DNA from: Fimenecus sp045631225
GTDB lineage: Bacteria > Bacillota > Clostridia > Oscillospirales > Acutalibacteraceae
Assembly (NCBI GenBank): GCA_045631225.1
Contig: JAZQUG010000008.1
Coordinates: 1 to 64,000 of the forward strand
Direction of reading: 5' to 3'
Length of the DNA stretch: 64,000 bases
Part shown: piece by piece, positions 32,602 to 41,500 of the stretch
Layout: each line of letters begins with the position of its first letter
How positions within the stretch are numbered: position 1 is the stretch's first letter
Position numbers and translations under genes: made by a program
Notes under the pieces: model-generated
What the model saw: only the letters and a program-made list of their open reading frames with translations
Database searches by the model: none
Told to the model about the DNA's origin: nothing

Positions 32602-33980
32602 TGGCTACAACTAAAATTTGGAGTGTAAAAGGACGAATTGACAGAGTTATTTCTTATGCTTCTAATCCAGATAAAACATTATATACCGAGGAAGATTTAC
32701 AAGCACTTCGAGATGTTATGGATTATGCAATGCAAGACTATAAAACAGAAAAACAGTATTATGTAACTGCATTAAATTGCAATGAGGAAAAAGCAAGATT
32801 GCATATGAGTGAAACTAAAAGACGGTTTGGAAAGACTGATGGCATTGCAGCTTTTCATGGTTATCAGTCTTTTGTACCGGGAGAAGTGACACCAACTATT
32901 GCACATAAAATAGGAGTGGAACTTGCCAAAAAAATGTGGGGAGAAAAATATGAAGTTGTTGTTGCAACACATATTGATAAGAAACATATTCACAATCACT
33001 TTGTCATAAATTCTGTTTCGTTTTGTGATGGTAAAAAATATAATGCGTGCAGAGAAAGTTATCGCTTGTTAAGAGAAAAGTCAGATGAGTTGTGTCGTGA
33101 ATATGGATTATCTGTAATTAAAGAATCAAAGAATAGAAGTCATAAAAGTTACGACTTGTATATGGCAGAAAAGAAGGGCGAATGGACAAAAGATTCAATA
33201 ATAAAAAGAGATATTGATGAATGTATTTTGAAGACAACGAGTACAAAAGCATTTTATTTTGAAATGAAAAAACTTGGATATAGATTTAATTTTAATCGAA
33301 AATATCCAACAATATCACATCCTAATTTTGAAAGGCCAAGAAGATTAAAAACACTTGGTCAAGATTATACGGTTGCTGGTATTGAAGAACGCATTATGTC
33401 AAAATGGAAAAAATATAGTATTGAAATTCCTCAACAGGACAATCTTGTTGAGGAATTTTTTGTACCACTTATTGAACCGACATATAAAGAGATTTATGTA
33501 TCTTTTGTAACAGTTGTCCAGTATGTAAGGACAAATCCAAAGACAAACAGAGAGATAGATAAATACCTTATTGATGAAATGAGAAAACTCGATAAACTCA
33601 TTGAACAACAGAACCTTTTGTGTGGCAATAATATTGAAACTTCTGAACAATTAACCGAATATAAGTCATCATGTGAAAGTGAATTAAAAGAGTGTGATGA
33701 CGGACGAAAAGCACTTCGTAACAAATTAAAAGTTGCAATAAGAAATAGTGATGAGAAAGAAATTGCTGAAATAAAGAATGCTATCTCAACTCTTTCAGAA
33801 CGAATGAAAATCTTAAGAAAAGATATTCGTATATGTGATAGGATTCAGAATACTGAACCTAAAATTGAAGAGAAAATAAATAAAATTATGAATGATAAAG
33901 AACGAAAGGAGATGAGTGTAGATGAACGCTTCAGGCGATGCAGCAGAACAAATAGTGAGAATGACATTACAAGGCGTTGA
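32601..33980 (+). CDS. MOBP-type relaxase (MobA/VirD2-like)
   Basis: 459 aa. The three-histidine metal motif HIDKKHIHNHFVINSV is at about residues 122-137, with a nearby catalytic-Tyr candidate in the N-terminus (VISYASNPDKTLY). The C-terminal half is coiled coil (about 320-445). It would nick oriT and pilot the strand to the T4SS. The next gene (pcfB-like) begins 59 nt before its stop in another frame. Confidence 0.92.
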   Translation: MATTKIWSVKGRIDRVISYASNPDKTLYTEEDLQALRDVMDYAMQDYKTEKQYYVTALNCNEEKARLHMSETKRRFGKTDGIAAFHGYQSFVPGEVTPTIAHKIGVELAKKMWGEKYEVVVATHIDKKHIHNHFVINSVSFCDGKKYNACRESYRLLREKSDELCREYGLSVIKESKNRSHKSYDLYMAEKKGEWTKDSIIKRDIDECILKTTSTKAFYFEMKKLGYRFNFNRKYPTISHPNFERPRRLKTLGQDYTVAGIEERIMSKWKKYSIEIPQQDNLVEEFFVPLIEPTYKEIYVSFVTVVQYVRTNPKTNREIDKYLIDEMRKLDKLIEQQNLLCGNNIETSEQLTEYKSSCESELKECDDGRKALRNKLKVAIRNSDEKEIAEIKNAISTLSERMKILRKDIRICDRIQNTEPKIEEKINKIMNDKERKEMSVDERFRRCSRTNSENDITRR

Positions 33981-34668
33981 GGTTGCAGGGAAGATGTCAA
34001 TGGATGGAGCAGAACGACTTGTTAAGCTCATATTAGCCTCTCTCAAAGACACAAAAAGGACAAAAGGTAAGGCATCACTTAATACTATGTTAAAATCTAA
34101 AAAGCCTATTAAAGTCTTTGAGATTGATAAAAAGGAATTGTTGAAATTTTGCAAAGAGGCAAAAAAATATGGCGTAATGTACCATATTCTTAATGATAGG
34201 AAATCAAAAGACGAAAAATGTGACATTATGGTTCGTGCAGAAGATGCACCAAAAGTAAATCGTATTTTCCAAAGATTTAATTTAGGTGCAAATAATAAAG
34301 CAACTGTTCGTGCTAGTCTTGAAAAAGCCAAAGGTGATATTAAGAAACCAAAAGAAAAGCAGATTCCTGAAAAGAGTATAGAGGATAAGTTTATTGATGA
34401 ACTCTTTGCTAAACCTCAACAGAAAGAAAAGAGTGAGATTGAAAACCCCTCTATGGCGAAGACGGAAAAATCCCGTCCGTCCGAGCCTACCTCCGGAATC
34501 AACGAAATCCGACGCCATACACGGGATGAAAAAGCTTCCCGACCTTCAGTAAGAGCGCAACTTAATGAAATAAAGGAAGAAAGAAAAAATGTAGCAAATG
34601 AAAAAATTACTCAACAAAAATTAAAAACAAAAAAGAAAGGAGCTAAAACAAATGGCAGAAATCGATGA
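33922..34668 (+). CDS. PcfB-family protein (DUF3801)
   Basis: 248 aa. The N-terminal 130 residues (VKLILASLKDTKRTKGKAS; FEIDKKELLKFCKEAKKYGV; DIMVRAEDAPKVNRIFQRF) are typical of PcfB/DUF3801 proteins that accompany relaxase and VirD4 in Gram-positive elements. The C-terminus is a basic low-complexity tail. AAAGGAG precedes the ATG by 10 nt. Overlaps both neighbours. Confidence 0.82.
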   Translation: MNASGDAAEQIVRMTLQGVEVAGKMSMDGAERLVKLILASLKDTKRTKGKASLNTMLKSKKPIKVFEIDKKELLKFCKEAKKYGVMYHILNDRKSKDEKCDIMVRAEDAPKVNRIFQRFNLGANNKATVRASLEKAKGDIKKPKEKQIPEKSIEDKFIDELFAKPQQKEKSEIENPSMAKTEKSRPSEPTSGINEIRRHTRDEKASRPSVRAQLNEIKEERKNVANEKITQQKLKTKKKGAKTNGRNR

Positions 34669-35515
34669 ACTTTTTGGAAATGAAAAGCAAACAACAATGG
34701 AGCCTTTTTCAAAAGAAGATTGGATAAAACAGAGAAATGAAAATCGTGCATTGGCTTATGAAATGCTTGAAAAAGCAACAGAGGAACTTAATAATCCGGA
34801 TTCTGTAATGGCATATCTTGATGTGCAAAGCAGATTTAACAGATACTCTGTAAGTAATGCGCTTCTAGTTGCTTACCAAAATCCTGATGCAACAAGACTT
34901 TGTGATTCGAAAACATGGCAGAAGAATCACGCATTTATTAAAAAAGGGGAGTCAGGTATTGTTATTCTTGAACCCGGTAAAGAATACACGAATGATGAAG
35001 GGAAAACAATAGTTCCATATAATGCAAAAAAAGTCTTTGATATTTCACAGACTAATGCAAAACCGAGAACACAAAAAGCAAAAGTTCCTGATGCACGTAA
35101 AGTGGTAAAGGCAATGATTACAACTTCTCCTGTTCCTGTTGAAATCAGCAACCAACTTCCTGAAAATGTAAACGCAATTTACCAACCTGAATCAAAGAAG
35201 ATTTTTATTCGACAGGGATTGGAAGGGGATGAAATTGTTCGTGCTCTTTCAAAAGAGATTGCATTTGCAAGACTTGATAAGGGTGAGTTCAATAGAGAAA
35301 ATCTTGAATTCTCAGCACAAGCTATTTCATATATTACAACCTCAAGAGCTGGTTTTGAGCCAAAACCTATTATAGGTGTAAGTGATAAGTTTATTAATCT
35401 TAATGTGAAAGAAAAGAGAGCAGAACTTTCACAAGTTCGTGACCACGCTAACACAATTACAAATACCATTAACAAAGCTATTGAAACAAAGAATAAAGAA
35501 CACAACGACAGATAA
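34652..35515 (+). CDS. ArdC/LtrC-like ssDNA-associated protein
   Basis: 287 aa. Residues ~35-115 carry an ArdC N-terminal-like signature: SVMAYLDVQSRFNRYSVSNAL, LVAYQNPDATRLCDSKTWQ, FIKKGESGIVILEP. ArdC-type proteins bind ssDNA and can protect incoming DNA from restriction. The zinc-protease motif of full ArdC proteins (HExxH) is not visible; the equivalent region reads ALSKEIAFARL. So a structural or degenerate form is likely. Translationally coupled to PcfB. Confidence 0.75.
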   Translation: MAEIDELFGNEKQTTMEPFSKEDWIKQRNENRALAYEMLEKATEELNNPDSVMAYLDVQSRFNRYSVSNALLVAYQNPDATRLCDSKTWQKNHAFIKKGESGIVILEPGKEYTNDEGKTIVPYNAKKVFDISQTNAKPRTQKAKVPDARKVVKAMITTSPVPVEISNQLPENVNAIYQPESKKIFIRQGLEGDEIVRALSKEIAFARLDKGEFNRENLEFSAQAISYITTSRAGFEPKPIIGVSDKFINLNVKEKRAELSQVRDHANTITNTINKAIETKNKEHNDR

Positions 35516-35530
35516 GGTGGTGTGTTCTGT

Positions 35531-35719
35531 ATGAGAGTTGATAAAAGAGTAATAGTGGTGGACCCCTTTGAACACGATTTGATGATAAATGGCATTAACG
35601 AATTTCGTAATATGTTAATTGAGGAAGAAAAGCCAACGGAAGATGTCGACAATCTTTTGATGAAAATACTTGATGCACCAAATCAAAGAAAAAGGAGGTT
35701 TGACCGTGAGGACAGATAA
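35531..35719 (+). CDS. Small hypothetical protein before VirD4
   Basis: 62 aa from ATG 35531, with AAGGTGG (35514-35520) 10 nt upstream. Sequence starts MRVDKRVIVVDPFEHDLMIN and is acidic then basic at the end. It overlaps the virD4 start by 14 nt. Such small ORFs are usual in this place in Clostridia ICEs; function unknown. Confidence 0.6.
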   Translation: MRVDKRVIVVDPFEHDLMINGINEFRNMLIEEEKPTEDVDNLLMKILDAPNQRKRRFDREDR

Positions 35720-37508
35720 ATTCTCTAAAACAAATCTCATACTTTACTCTTGTGGTCTGATTCCTGTAATTTGGTTTGGTTTGTTGGTAGCTCCGTATAT
35801 TGATGGTGGACTTGTAGATATAATTAAGAACTTATCAATTGCTTTTAGCAATCCATTTAATATTTCTATTTGTGAGGACAGCTTAAAAACTGTCCTCATT
35901 TTCATTATGACGTACGTTCTTGGTCTTGGAATTTATATATCAAATGATAAAAATTATAGAAGACGAGAAGAACATGGTTCAGCCAAATGGGGAAAACCAG
36001 ATACTATAAAGAAGAAATATATGGATAAGGAAGTTTCCAAAAACAAGGTTCTTACTCAAAATACATCAATAGGACTTGACGGCAGACAACATCGAAGAAA
36101 TCTTAATGTTTTGGTGTGTGGTGGTTCGGGTGCTGGTAAGACACGATTTTATGCAAAACCAAACATTATGCAAGCGAATACGTCTTTTATTGTTCTTGAC
36201 CCTAAAGGTGAGTTGCTTCGTGATACTGGTAATATGCTGAAAAAACAAGGTTATGACATTAAAGTGCTTGACCTAATCAATATGGATAAGAGTGATTGCT
36301 ATAATCCATTTGTGTATATTCATAATGATAATGATATTCAACGACTTGTTACTAATCTTTTTAAGAATACAACTCCAAAAGGTAGTCAGAGTAATGACCC
36401 TTTTTGGGACCAAGCTGCAAGTATGTTATTAAAGGCACTCGTATCATTTCTTCATTATGAAGCACCACCTGAAGAACAAAACTTTTCAATGGTTCTTGAC
36501 CTTATTAGAGCAGGGGACATTCCTGAAGAACAGACAGATATGATTATTACAAGTCCACTTGATGATATATTCGATAGACTTGAAAAAGAAAAACCTGACC
36601 ATATTGCTCTTAAGTATTATCGTTCATATCATAGTGGCTCTGCAAAAACATTGAAATCCATTCAGATTACACTCCTTGCAAGACTTGAAAAGTTTAATCT
36701 TAATTCTCTTGCAAGTATGACTTGTACGGATGAACTTGAACTTGACAAAATAGGGGATAAGAAGACAGCTGTATTTGCACTTATACCCGAAAATGATACC
36801 AGTTTTAACTTTATAGTTGGCATGCTTTACACACAATTATTTCAGCAGTTGTATTATCAAGCAGACTTCGTACACGGTGGCAGACTTCCTGTTCATGTGC
36901 ATTTTGTGATGGATGAATTTGCAAATATCGCATTGCCTGATGATTTTGATAAATTGCTTTCCACAATGCGTTCTCGTGAAATATCAGTATCAATCATTAT
37001 TCAGAATATGGCACAGCTTAAAGCTTTGTTTGAAAAGCAATGGGAGTCAATTGTAGGTAACTGTGACGAGTTCTTGTATCTTGGTGGTAATGAACAATCA
37101 ACACACGAATATGTTTCGAAACTCTTGGGTAAAGAAACTATTGATACAAACACTTATGGGCAATCACGAGGAAGAAACGGTAGTTATTCAATCAACTATC
37201 AAGTGGCAGGTAGAGAACTTTTAACACCTGATGAAGTTAGAATGCTCGATAACAAATACGCACTTCTTTTTATTCGAGGTGAAAGACCTGTTCAAGACTT
37301 AAAGTATGATATTTTAAAACACCCTAATGTTAAAGATACAACTGACGGACAGGGTGAAAATTATGTTCATGGTTTTGATGATTATTCAAACTATGAACTT
37401 TTTTATGATGATTGTGAAGATATCAACATCGAAGATTTATCGGAAGTAGATGTTGATATTTATTCAAGCGAAGAAATTGAAGAATATTTATTGGAATTGG
37501 AGGAATAA
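35706..37508 (+). CDS. virD4: VirD4/TraG-type coupling protein
   Basis: 600 aa type IV coupling ATPase. Two N-terminal transmembrane segments (about 8-30 and 55-80), then HGSAKWGKP, Walker A CGGSGAGKTRFYAKPN (about 138-150), FIVLDPKGELLRDTG, and Walker B HFVMDEFANIALP (about 398-410), plus the SREISVSIIIQNMAQLKALF motif. GTG 35706 follows AAGGAGGTTT by 4-5 nt and is preferred over an upstream ATG inside the previous gene. It recruits the relaxosome to the T4SS. Confidence 0.93.
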   Translation: MRTDKFSKTNLILYSCGLIPVIWFGLLVAPYIDGGLVDIIKNLSIAFSNPFNISICEDSLKTVLIFIMTYVLGLGIYISNDKNYRRREEHGSAKWGKPDTIKKKYMDKEVSKNKVLTQNTSIGLDGRQHRRNLNVLVCGGSGAGKTRFYAKPNIMQANTSFIVLDPKGELLRDTGNMLKKQGYDIKVLDLINMDKSDCYNPFVYIHNDNDIQRLVTNLFKNTTPKGSQSNDPFWDQAASMLLKALVSFLHYEAPPEEQNFSMVLDLIRAGDIPEEQTDMIITSPLDDIFDRLEKEKPDHIALKYYRSYHSGSAKTLKSIQITLLARLEKFNLNSLASMTCTDELELDKIGDKKTAVFALIPENDTSFNFIVGMLYTQLFQQLYYQADFVHGGRLPVHVHFVMDEFANIALPDDFDKLLSTMRSREISVSIIIQNMAQLKALFEKQWESIVGNCDEFLYLGGNEQSTHEYVSKLLGKETIDTNTYGQSRGRNGSYSINYQVAGRELLTPDEVRMLDNKYALLFIRGERPVQDLKYDILKHPNVKDTTDGQGENYVHGFDDYSNYELFYDDCEDINIEDLSEVDVDIYSSEEIEEYLLELEE

Positions 37509-37510
37509 AA

Positions 37511-37855
37511 ATGAGTAAAAATTTAATCAAAAAGAATAAAGCTCCTTTGGAGGGTAAGGTTAGAAAAGGTTTTAAGGCTTATGTAGGTATTATCCTTTGT
37601 TTTGCACTGATTGTTGTATGTAGTGTATTTGCTTTTGCTGCAGATGACCCAGTAGCTGTTGTAAACAATCTTTCCACATTTATCTTTGGCCTTATCAGAG
37701 CTGTAGGTCTCATTATCCTTGGCTTTGGTATTGTTCAGGTTGGTCTTTCTCTCAAATCACATGACCCTTCGCAGAGAGCTAACGGCTTCCTTACGGTTGC
37801 CGGTGGTATTGTAATTACCTTTGCAAAAGAAATTCTTGATTTGATTGTAGGATAG
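37511..37855 (+). CDS. VirB2/TrbC-like small membrane protein
   Basis: 114 aa. A basic N-terminus, a hydrophobic segment that may act as signal (YVGIILCFALIVVCSVFAFA), then two further hydrophobic helices separated by KSHDPSQRANG. The topology fits the TrbC/VirB2 pilin class, and the gene sits between VirD4 and VirB6 in the usual order, 2 nt after virD4. Confidence 0.72.
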   Translation: MSKNLIKKNKAPLEGKVRKGFKAYVGIILCFALIVVCSVFAFAADDPVAVVNNLSTFIFGLIRAVGLIILGFGIVQVGLSLKSHDPSQRANGFLTVAGGIVITFAKEILDLIVG

Positions 37856-37969
37856 TAAGAAAAAATATATAAAAATTCCAACCTGGAGTGTGATTGTACA
37901 ATAATAGTTTGTTTTATTTGCGAAATAGCAATGATATAATTACACTCACGATGTGGAATGGGTGATGAA

Positions 37970-38458
37970 ATGAACAAACCTGAAAAAACTGTTATGTTTA
38001 CAGGACATAGGTCTCAAAACTTACCCTTTGGTTTTGATGAGACAAATCCTAAATGCATAAAAATGAAGGAAATTATTAAGATACAAATATGTCAACTGAT
38101 TGAAAATGAATTTGCAATTAATTTCATATCAGGCATGGCTATCGGTGTAGACATGATATGTGCTGAGATTGTTTTAGAATTAAAAAAAGAATATGCTAAC
38201 ATAACATTAGAGTGTGCCATTCCATGTGAAAGTCAGTCCGACAGATGGAGTGAATCGTTTAAACAAAGATATTATAACATCCTTAATGAGTGCGATAAAA
38301 AGACCATATTACAAAAAGATTATACTAATGATTGCATGTATGAAAGAAATGAGTATATGGTAGACAACAGTGATATTGTTATGGCTGTGTGGAATGGAAA
38401 GAAATCGGGGACAAGCTATACAGTAGAATATGCAAAAAAAAGGGTAGGAGAGTATTAA
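37970..38458 (+). CDS. YpsA/DUF1273-like SLOG-fold protein (cargo)
   Basis: 162 aa. Signature KTVMFTGHRSQNLPFGFDE, then FISGMAIGVDMICAEIVLELK (about 55-75) and a C-terminal GKKSGTSYTVEYAKKR, all of the YpsA/DUF1273 type within the SLOG superfamily of nucleotide-ligand binders. It has its own extended -10 promoter (TGATATAAT, 37932-37940) and the terminator at 38484, so it is an independent unit inserted between virB2-like and virB6. Relatives occur in defence and DprA-like contexts; role here unknown. Confidence 0.75.
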   Translation: MNKPEKTVMFTGHRSQNLPFGFDETNPKCIKMKEIIKIQICQLIENEFAINFISGMAIGVDMICAEIVLELKKEYANITLECAIPCESQSDRWSESFKQRYYNILNECDKKTILQKDYTNDCMYERNEYMVDNSDIVMAVWNGKKSGTSYTVEYAKKRVGEY

Positions 38459-38483
38459 TTTTAAATCCTGATAAGTTATAATT

Positions 38484-38512
38484 AAAAAAGACCGTCAAAA
38501 ACGGTCTTTTTT
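38484..38512. terminator. Bidirectional terminator
   Basis: A 12-bp stem (AAAAAAGACCGT with ACGGTCTTTTTT) with loop CAAAA. It serves the + strand YpsA-like gene and the convergent small gene at 38511-38699. Confidence 0.88.
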
Positions 38513-38699
38513 ATCTTAAACGGGCAAGTTTATTCATTATGTATTCTTTATAATTTTTTCGTTGATGTGAATCAACAATATAGTTAGTCAGTGGGAGAGC
38601 AGAATTTAAAATAGCCTTTTCATTTTCTTTGGATGTGGACATTTCAGCTTGGTTAAGAAGCATTAAAATTTGTTTGATTGGTCTGTTTGTCCAAGTCAT
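38511..38699 (-). CDS. Hypothetical 62-aa protein, opposite strand
   Basis: The only minus-strand gene within the ICE backbone. On its strand, AAAGGA lies 9 nt before ATG. Helical and basic (MTWTNRPIKQILMLLNQAEM...YIMNKLARLR). It is divergent from virB6, and an 8-bp dyad (TTGATATA / TATATCAA, 38719-38742) sits in the shared upstream region, so it could be a small regulator of the transfer operon. No HTH is recognisable. Confidence 0.5.
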   Translation of the reverse strand: MTWTNRPIKQILMLLNQAEMSTSKENEKAILNSALPLTNYIVDSHQRKNYKEYIMNKLARLR

Positions 38700-38718
38700 T
38701 AGATGTAATCCTTTCCCA

Positions 38719-38742
38719 TTGATATATAACTAATTATATCAA
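38719..38742. promoter_or_regulatory. Dyad in the divergent promoter region before virB6
   Basis: Perfect arms TTGATATA and TATATCAA with an 8-nt spacer, between the divergent 62-aa gene and virB6. A TATAAT at 38752-38757 is a plausible -10 for virB6. The dyad is a candidate operator. Confidence 0.45.
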
Positions 38743-38788
38743 CAATGATTATATAATGCAAGAAAAATAAAAAATAAGGGGGAAATCA

Positions 38789-39631
38789 ATGGAAGAATCA
38801 AGTAATTGGGTAGTACAAAATTTGCAAAATGCACTCACAACTTGGAATGACAAGTTAAGTGAAATATGGCTTCTCATTACTCAAAGTCCCGAAGAATTTA
38901 AAGATGGTACAATATGGAATGTTATTATAAACATTCATGGAGCACTACAGGCGATTGGTTATTCGCTTTTAGTGCTCTTTTTTGTTGTAGGTGTTATGAA
39001 AACTTGTGGAAATTTTGCAGAAATGAAAAGACCTGAAATAGCATTAAAGATGTTTATAAGGTTTATTCTTGCAAAGGCATCTATCGACTATGGTCTAGAA
39101 TTGATGATGGCATTATTTGATATTGTGCAGGGGATAGTTGCAAAGATTATGGCAACATCGGGACTTGCAACTATTGAAGAAACTGTTTTACCGGATTCAA
39201 TTATTCAAGCTATTGAAGAAAGTGGATTTTGGGAAAGTGTTCCTCTATGGGCAGTAACCCTTATAGGTAGTCTGTTCATAACTGTACTTTCATTCATTAT
39301 GATTATGACAGTTTACGGACGATTCTTTAAGATATATCTTTATACAGCGATTGCTCCGGTTCCTCTTGCTTCATTTTCGGGAGAGCCATCTTCAAGTGTC
39401 GGTAAGAGTTTTATTAAATCTTATGCTGCAGTTTGTTTGGAAGGTGCAATAATTGTACTTGGTTGCATAATTTTCTCATTGTTTGCTGCTTCACCACCTG
39501 TTGTTGATGAAACAGCGGCGGCAGTAAATCAGGTATGGACTTATGTCGGTGAGCTTATATTCAATATGATTGTTCTTGTTGGTACTGTCAAAATGAGTGA
39601 TAGAGTAGTTAAAGAAATGATGGGATTGTAA
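38789..39631 (+). CDS. VirB6/TrbL-like T4SS membrane channel protein
   Basis: 280 aa polytopic protein with about six hydrophobic segments (e.g. YSLLVLFFVVGVMKTC; AVTLIGSLFITVLSFIMIMT; AAVCLEGAIIVLGCIIF). The segment IYLYTAIAPVPLASFSGEPSSSVGKSF is characteristic of VirB6/TrbL-type proteins of Clostridia ICEs. Forms the inner-membrane part of the transfer channel. AAGGGGG precedes the ATG. Confidence 0.82.
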   Translation: MEESSNWVVQNLQNALTTWNDKLSEIWLLITQSPEEFKDGTIWNVIINIHGALQAIGYSLLVLFFVVGVMKTCGNFAEMKRPEIALKMFIRFILAKASIDYGLELMMALFDIVQGIVAKIMATSGLATIEETVLPDSIIQAIEESGFWESVPLWAVTLIGSLFITVLSFIMIMTVYGRFFKIYLYTAIAPVPLASFSGEPSSSVGKSFIKSYAAVCLEGAIIVLGCIIFSLFAASPPVVDETAAAVNQVWTYVGELIFNMIVLVGTVKMSDRVVKEMMGL

Positions 39632-39644
39632 AAAAGCACTTTAC

Positions 39645-39724
39645 AAATTGCGATTTCGTGGTATAATTGCAGTATAAAATTTGCGATTTTGCATATAATC
39701 AAAATAACAGAATTTGCGATTTCG
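39645..39724 (+). repeat. Three 33-bp-spaced direct repeats before the AAA_14 ATPase
   Basis: TTGCGATTT occurs at 39648, 39681 and 39714, exactly 33 bp apart, the last one 14 nt upstream of the ATPase ATG. The first two units each contain TATAAT (39662-39667 and 39694-39699). The arrangement suggests tandem promoters with a repeated operator, probably autoregulatory. Confidence 0.75.
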
Positions 39725-39735
39725 AGGTGTTGAGT

Positions 39736-41064
39736 ATGTTTAAAAGAAAAATTTATGACAAATTGTTGGAATGGAAAAGAGAATCGAATGGTAAAACAGC
39801 TCTACTTATTGAAGGTGCAAGACGAATAGGAAAATCAACTGTTGCAGAAGAATTTGGAAAGAACGAGTATGAAACATATATTCTCGTGGATTTCTCAACT
39901 GCATCAAAAACAGTAAAGGATTTGTTCGAAGATATTTCTGACCTTGATTATATTTTTCTTCAATTACAGTTGCAATATAAAAAAGATTTAATTGAGAGAA
40001 AATCACTTATTATTTTCGATGAGGTTCAGCTTTGCCCTAAAGCCCGTCAGGCAATCAAATCACTTGTAAAAGACCATAGATATGATTATATAGAAACAGG
40101 TTCGCTTATATCAATCAAAAAGAATGTAAAGGATATTCTGATTCCTAGTGAAGAACGTAAAATTTCTATGTATCCTATGGATTATGAAGAATTTCGTTGG
40201 GCTCTTGGTGATACAACTACAGTTCCTCTTATGCGAAAATGTTTTGAAAGCAATAAGGGTGTCGGAGAGCAACTCAACAGAAAACTTATGCGTGATTTCA
40301 GATTGTATATGTTGGTTGGTGGTATGCCACAAGCTGTCAGTGAATATATAGAAACAAATAATTTTAGAAAGGTAGATGCAGTAAAAAGAGATATTCTGAA
40401 GCTTTATACAGATGACTTTATGAAGATAGACCCGACAGGTAAGGCTTCTATGCTTTTTGATGCTATCCCCGCACAGCTTAATAAAAACGCCGCAAGATAT
40501 CAGGTGTCAAGTGTCTTGTCAGATGAACGAGCTGAGGGTCTTCTTGAACTTATTGCAGAAATGAAAGACTCAAAAACCGTTCTTGTATCATATCATGCAA
40601 ATGACCCGAATGTAGGTCTCGCAAATAATAAAGACTTAAGTAAGTTTAAACTTTTCATCTGCGATACAGGTCTTTTTACAACGCTTATGTTCAAAGATAG
40701 TGATTTTACTGAAAATACTATCTACGAAAAACTTTTAGGTGATAATTTAGGTGCAAATCTCGGCTACTTGTATGAAAATGTTGTGGCTCAGATTTTAACA
40801 ACAAACGGAAACGAGTTGTTTTATCATACCATAAAAAATGAAGTTTCAAGACATAGTTATGAAACAGATTTTTTAATAACACGAAAAAGCAAAATTTGTC
40901 CTATTGAAGTTAAATCATCAAATTACAGAACTCATAAATCAATAGATGCCTTCTGTGAAAAATATTCTTCCAGGATTCTGAATAAGTACCTAATTTATAC
41001 TAAGGACTTTAGCAAGGATAAGGACATATTTTGTTTGCCCGTTTATTATTCTCAATTTATTTAA
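39736..41064 (+). CDS. AAA_14/DUF4143 ATPase (cargo)
   Basis: 442 aa. Walker A EGARRIGKSTVAEE (about 27-40), Walker B SLIIFDEVQLCPKARQ (about 92-107), sensor-like ETGSLISIKKNVK, the MLVGGMPQAV motif, and a C-terminal DUF4143 nuclease-like region with ETDFLITRKSKICPIEVKSS (D...E-x-K, about 398-417). This family is widespread in Clostridia, with unknown role. It interrupts the T4SS operon with its own repeats/promoters and terminator, so it is a moron-like insertion. The PD-(D/E)xK-like C-terminus suggests DNA cleavage or binding. Confidence 0.85.
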   Translation: MFKRKIYDKLLEWKRESNGKTALLIEGARRIGKSTVAEEFGKNEYETYILVDFSTASKTVKDLFEDISDLDYIFLQLQLQYKKDLIERKSLIIFDEVQLCPKARQAIKSLVKDHRYDYIETGSLISIKKNVKDILIPSEERKISMYPMDYEEFRWALGDTTTVPLMRKCFESNKGVGEQLNRKLMRDFRLYMLVGGMPQAVSEYIETNNFRKVDAVKRDILKLYTDDFMKIDPTGKASMLFDAIPAQLNKNAARYQVSSVLSDERAEGLLELIAEMKDSKTVLVSYHANDPNVGLANNKDLSKFKLFICDTGLFTTLMFKDSDFTENTIYEKLLGDNLGANLGYLYENVVAQILTTNGNELFYHTIKNEVSRHSYETDFLITRKSKICPIEVKSSNYRTHKSIDAFCEKYSSRILNKYLIYTKDFSKDKDIFCLPVYYSQFI

Positions 41065-41079
41065 ATATTATTTTCTTTG

Positions 41080-41109
41080 AGCATCACTTCGGTGGTGCTT
41101 TTTCTTTTA
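41080..41109 (+). terminator. UUCG-loop terminator after the AAA_14 gene
   Basis: An 8-pair stem (AGCATCAC with GTGGTGCT, one G/T pair) closed by a TTCG tetraloop, then TTTTTCTTTT. Confidence 0.85.
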
Positions 41110-41125
41110 GATTGGAGGATTGTTA

Positions 41126-41500
41126 TTGGAAGTAAAAATTAACAGAGAAATACGAGATTATAGCGAAGCGGTATATTTCGGTCTTAACCTCCGTCAGTTC
41201 GTATTCTCGGTTTTAGCCTGCGGTATTGCAGTAGGATTGTACTTTCTTCTTAAACCGTTCTTCGGTATTGAAACACTCAGTTGGGTGTGTATTGTAGGTG
41301 CAGCTCCTTTTGCAACCCTCGGCTTTTTCAAGTATCACGGAATGACGGCTGAAAAGGTTTTGTTCACTTATCTTAAAAGTGAAATTCTTATGCCGAGAGA
41401 ATTGAAATTCATCTCGACAAATTATTATGACAATATGGAAAGGAATGGTGACGATGTTCGACCTAATCGGAAGCATAAAAAAGAAAACAGGACTCGATGA
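41126..41500 (+). CDS. PrgI/VirB3-like T4SS protein
   Basis: 124 aa. Begins with EVKINREIRDYSEAVYFGLNLRQ and has two close hydrophobic helices (FVFSVLACGIAVGLYFLL; SWVCIVGAAPFATLGFF), the PrgI family layout. TTG 41126 has 6-nt spacing to TTGGAGGA and is preferred over TTG 41120. The virB4 gene overlaps its 3' end by 47 nt. Confidence 0.85.
   Translation: MEVKINREIRDYSEAVYFGLNLRQFVFSVLACGIAVGLYFLLKPFFGIETLSWVCIVGAAPFATLGFFKYHGMTAEKVLFTYLKSEILMPRELKFISTNYYDNMERNGDDVRPNRKHKKENRTR

Noticed and set aside
39645..39724. Regular 33-bp spacing suggested a small CRISPR array
   Set aside because: The conserved part is only about 10 bp, there are three units, the intervening sequence itself is partly similar and contains -10 boxes, and no cas gene is near.
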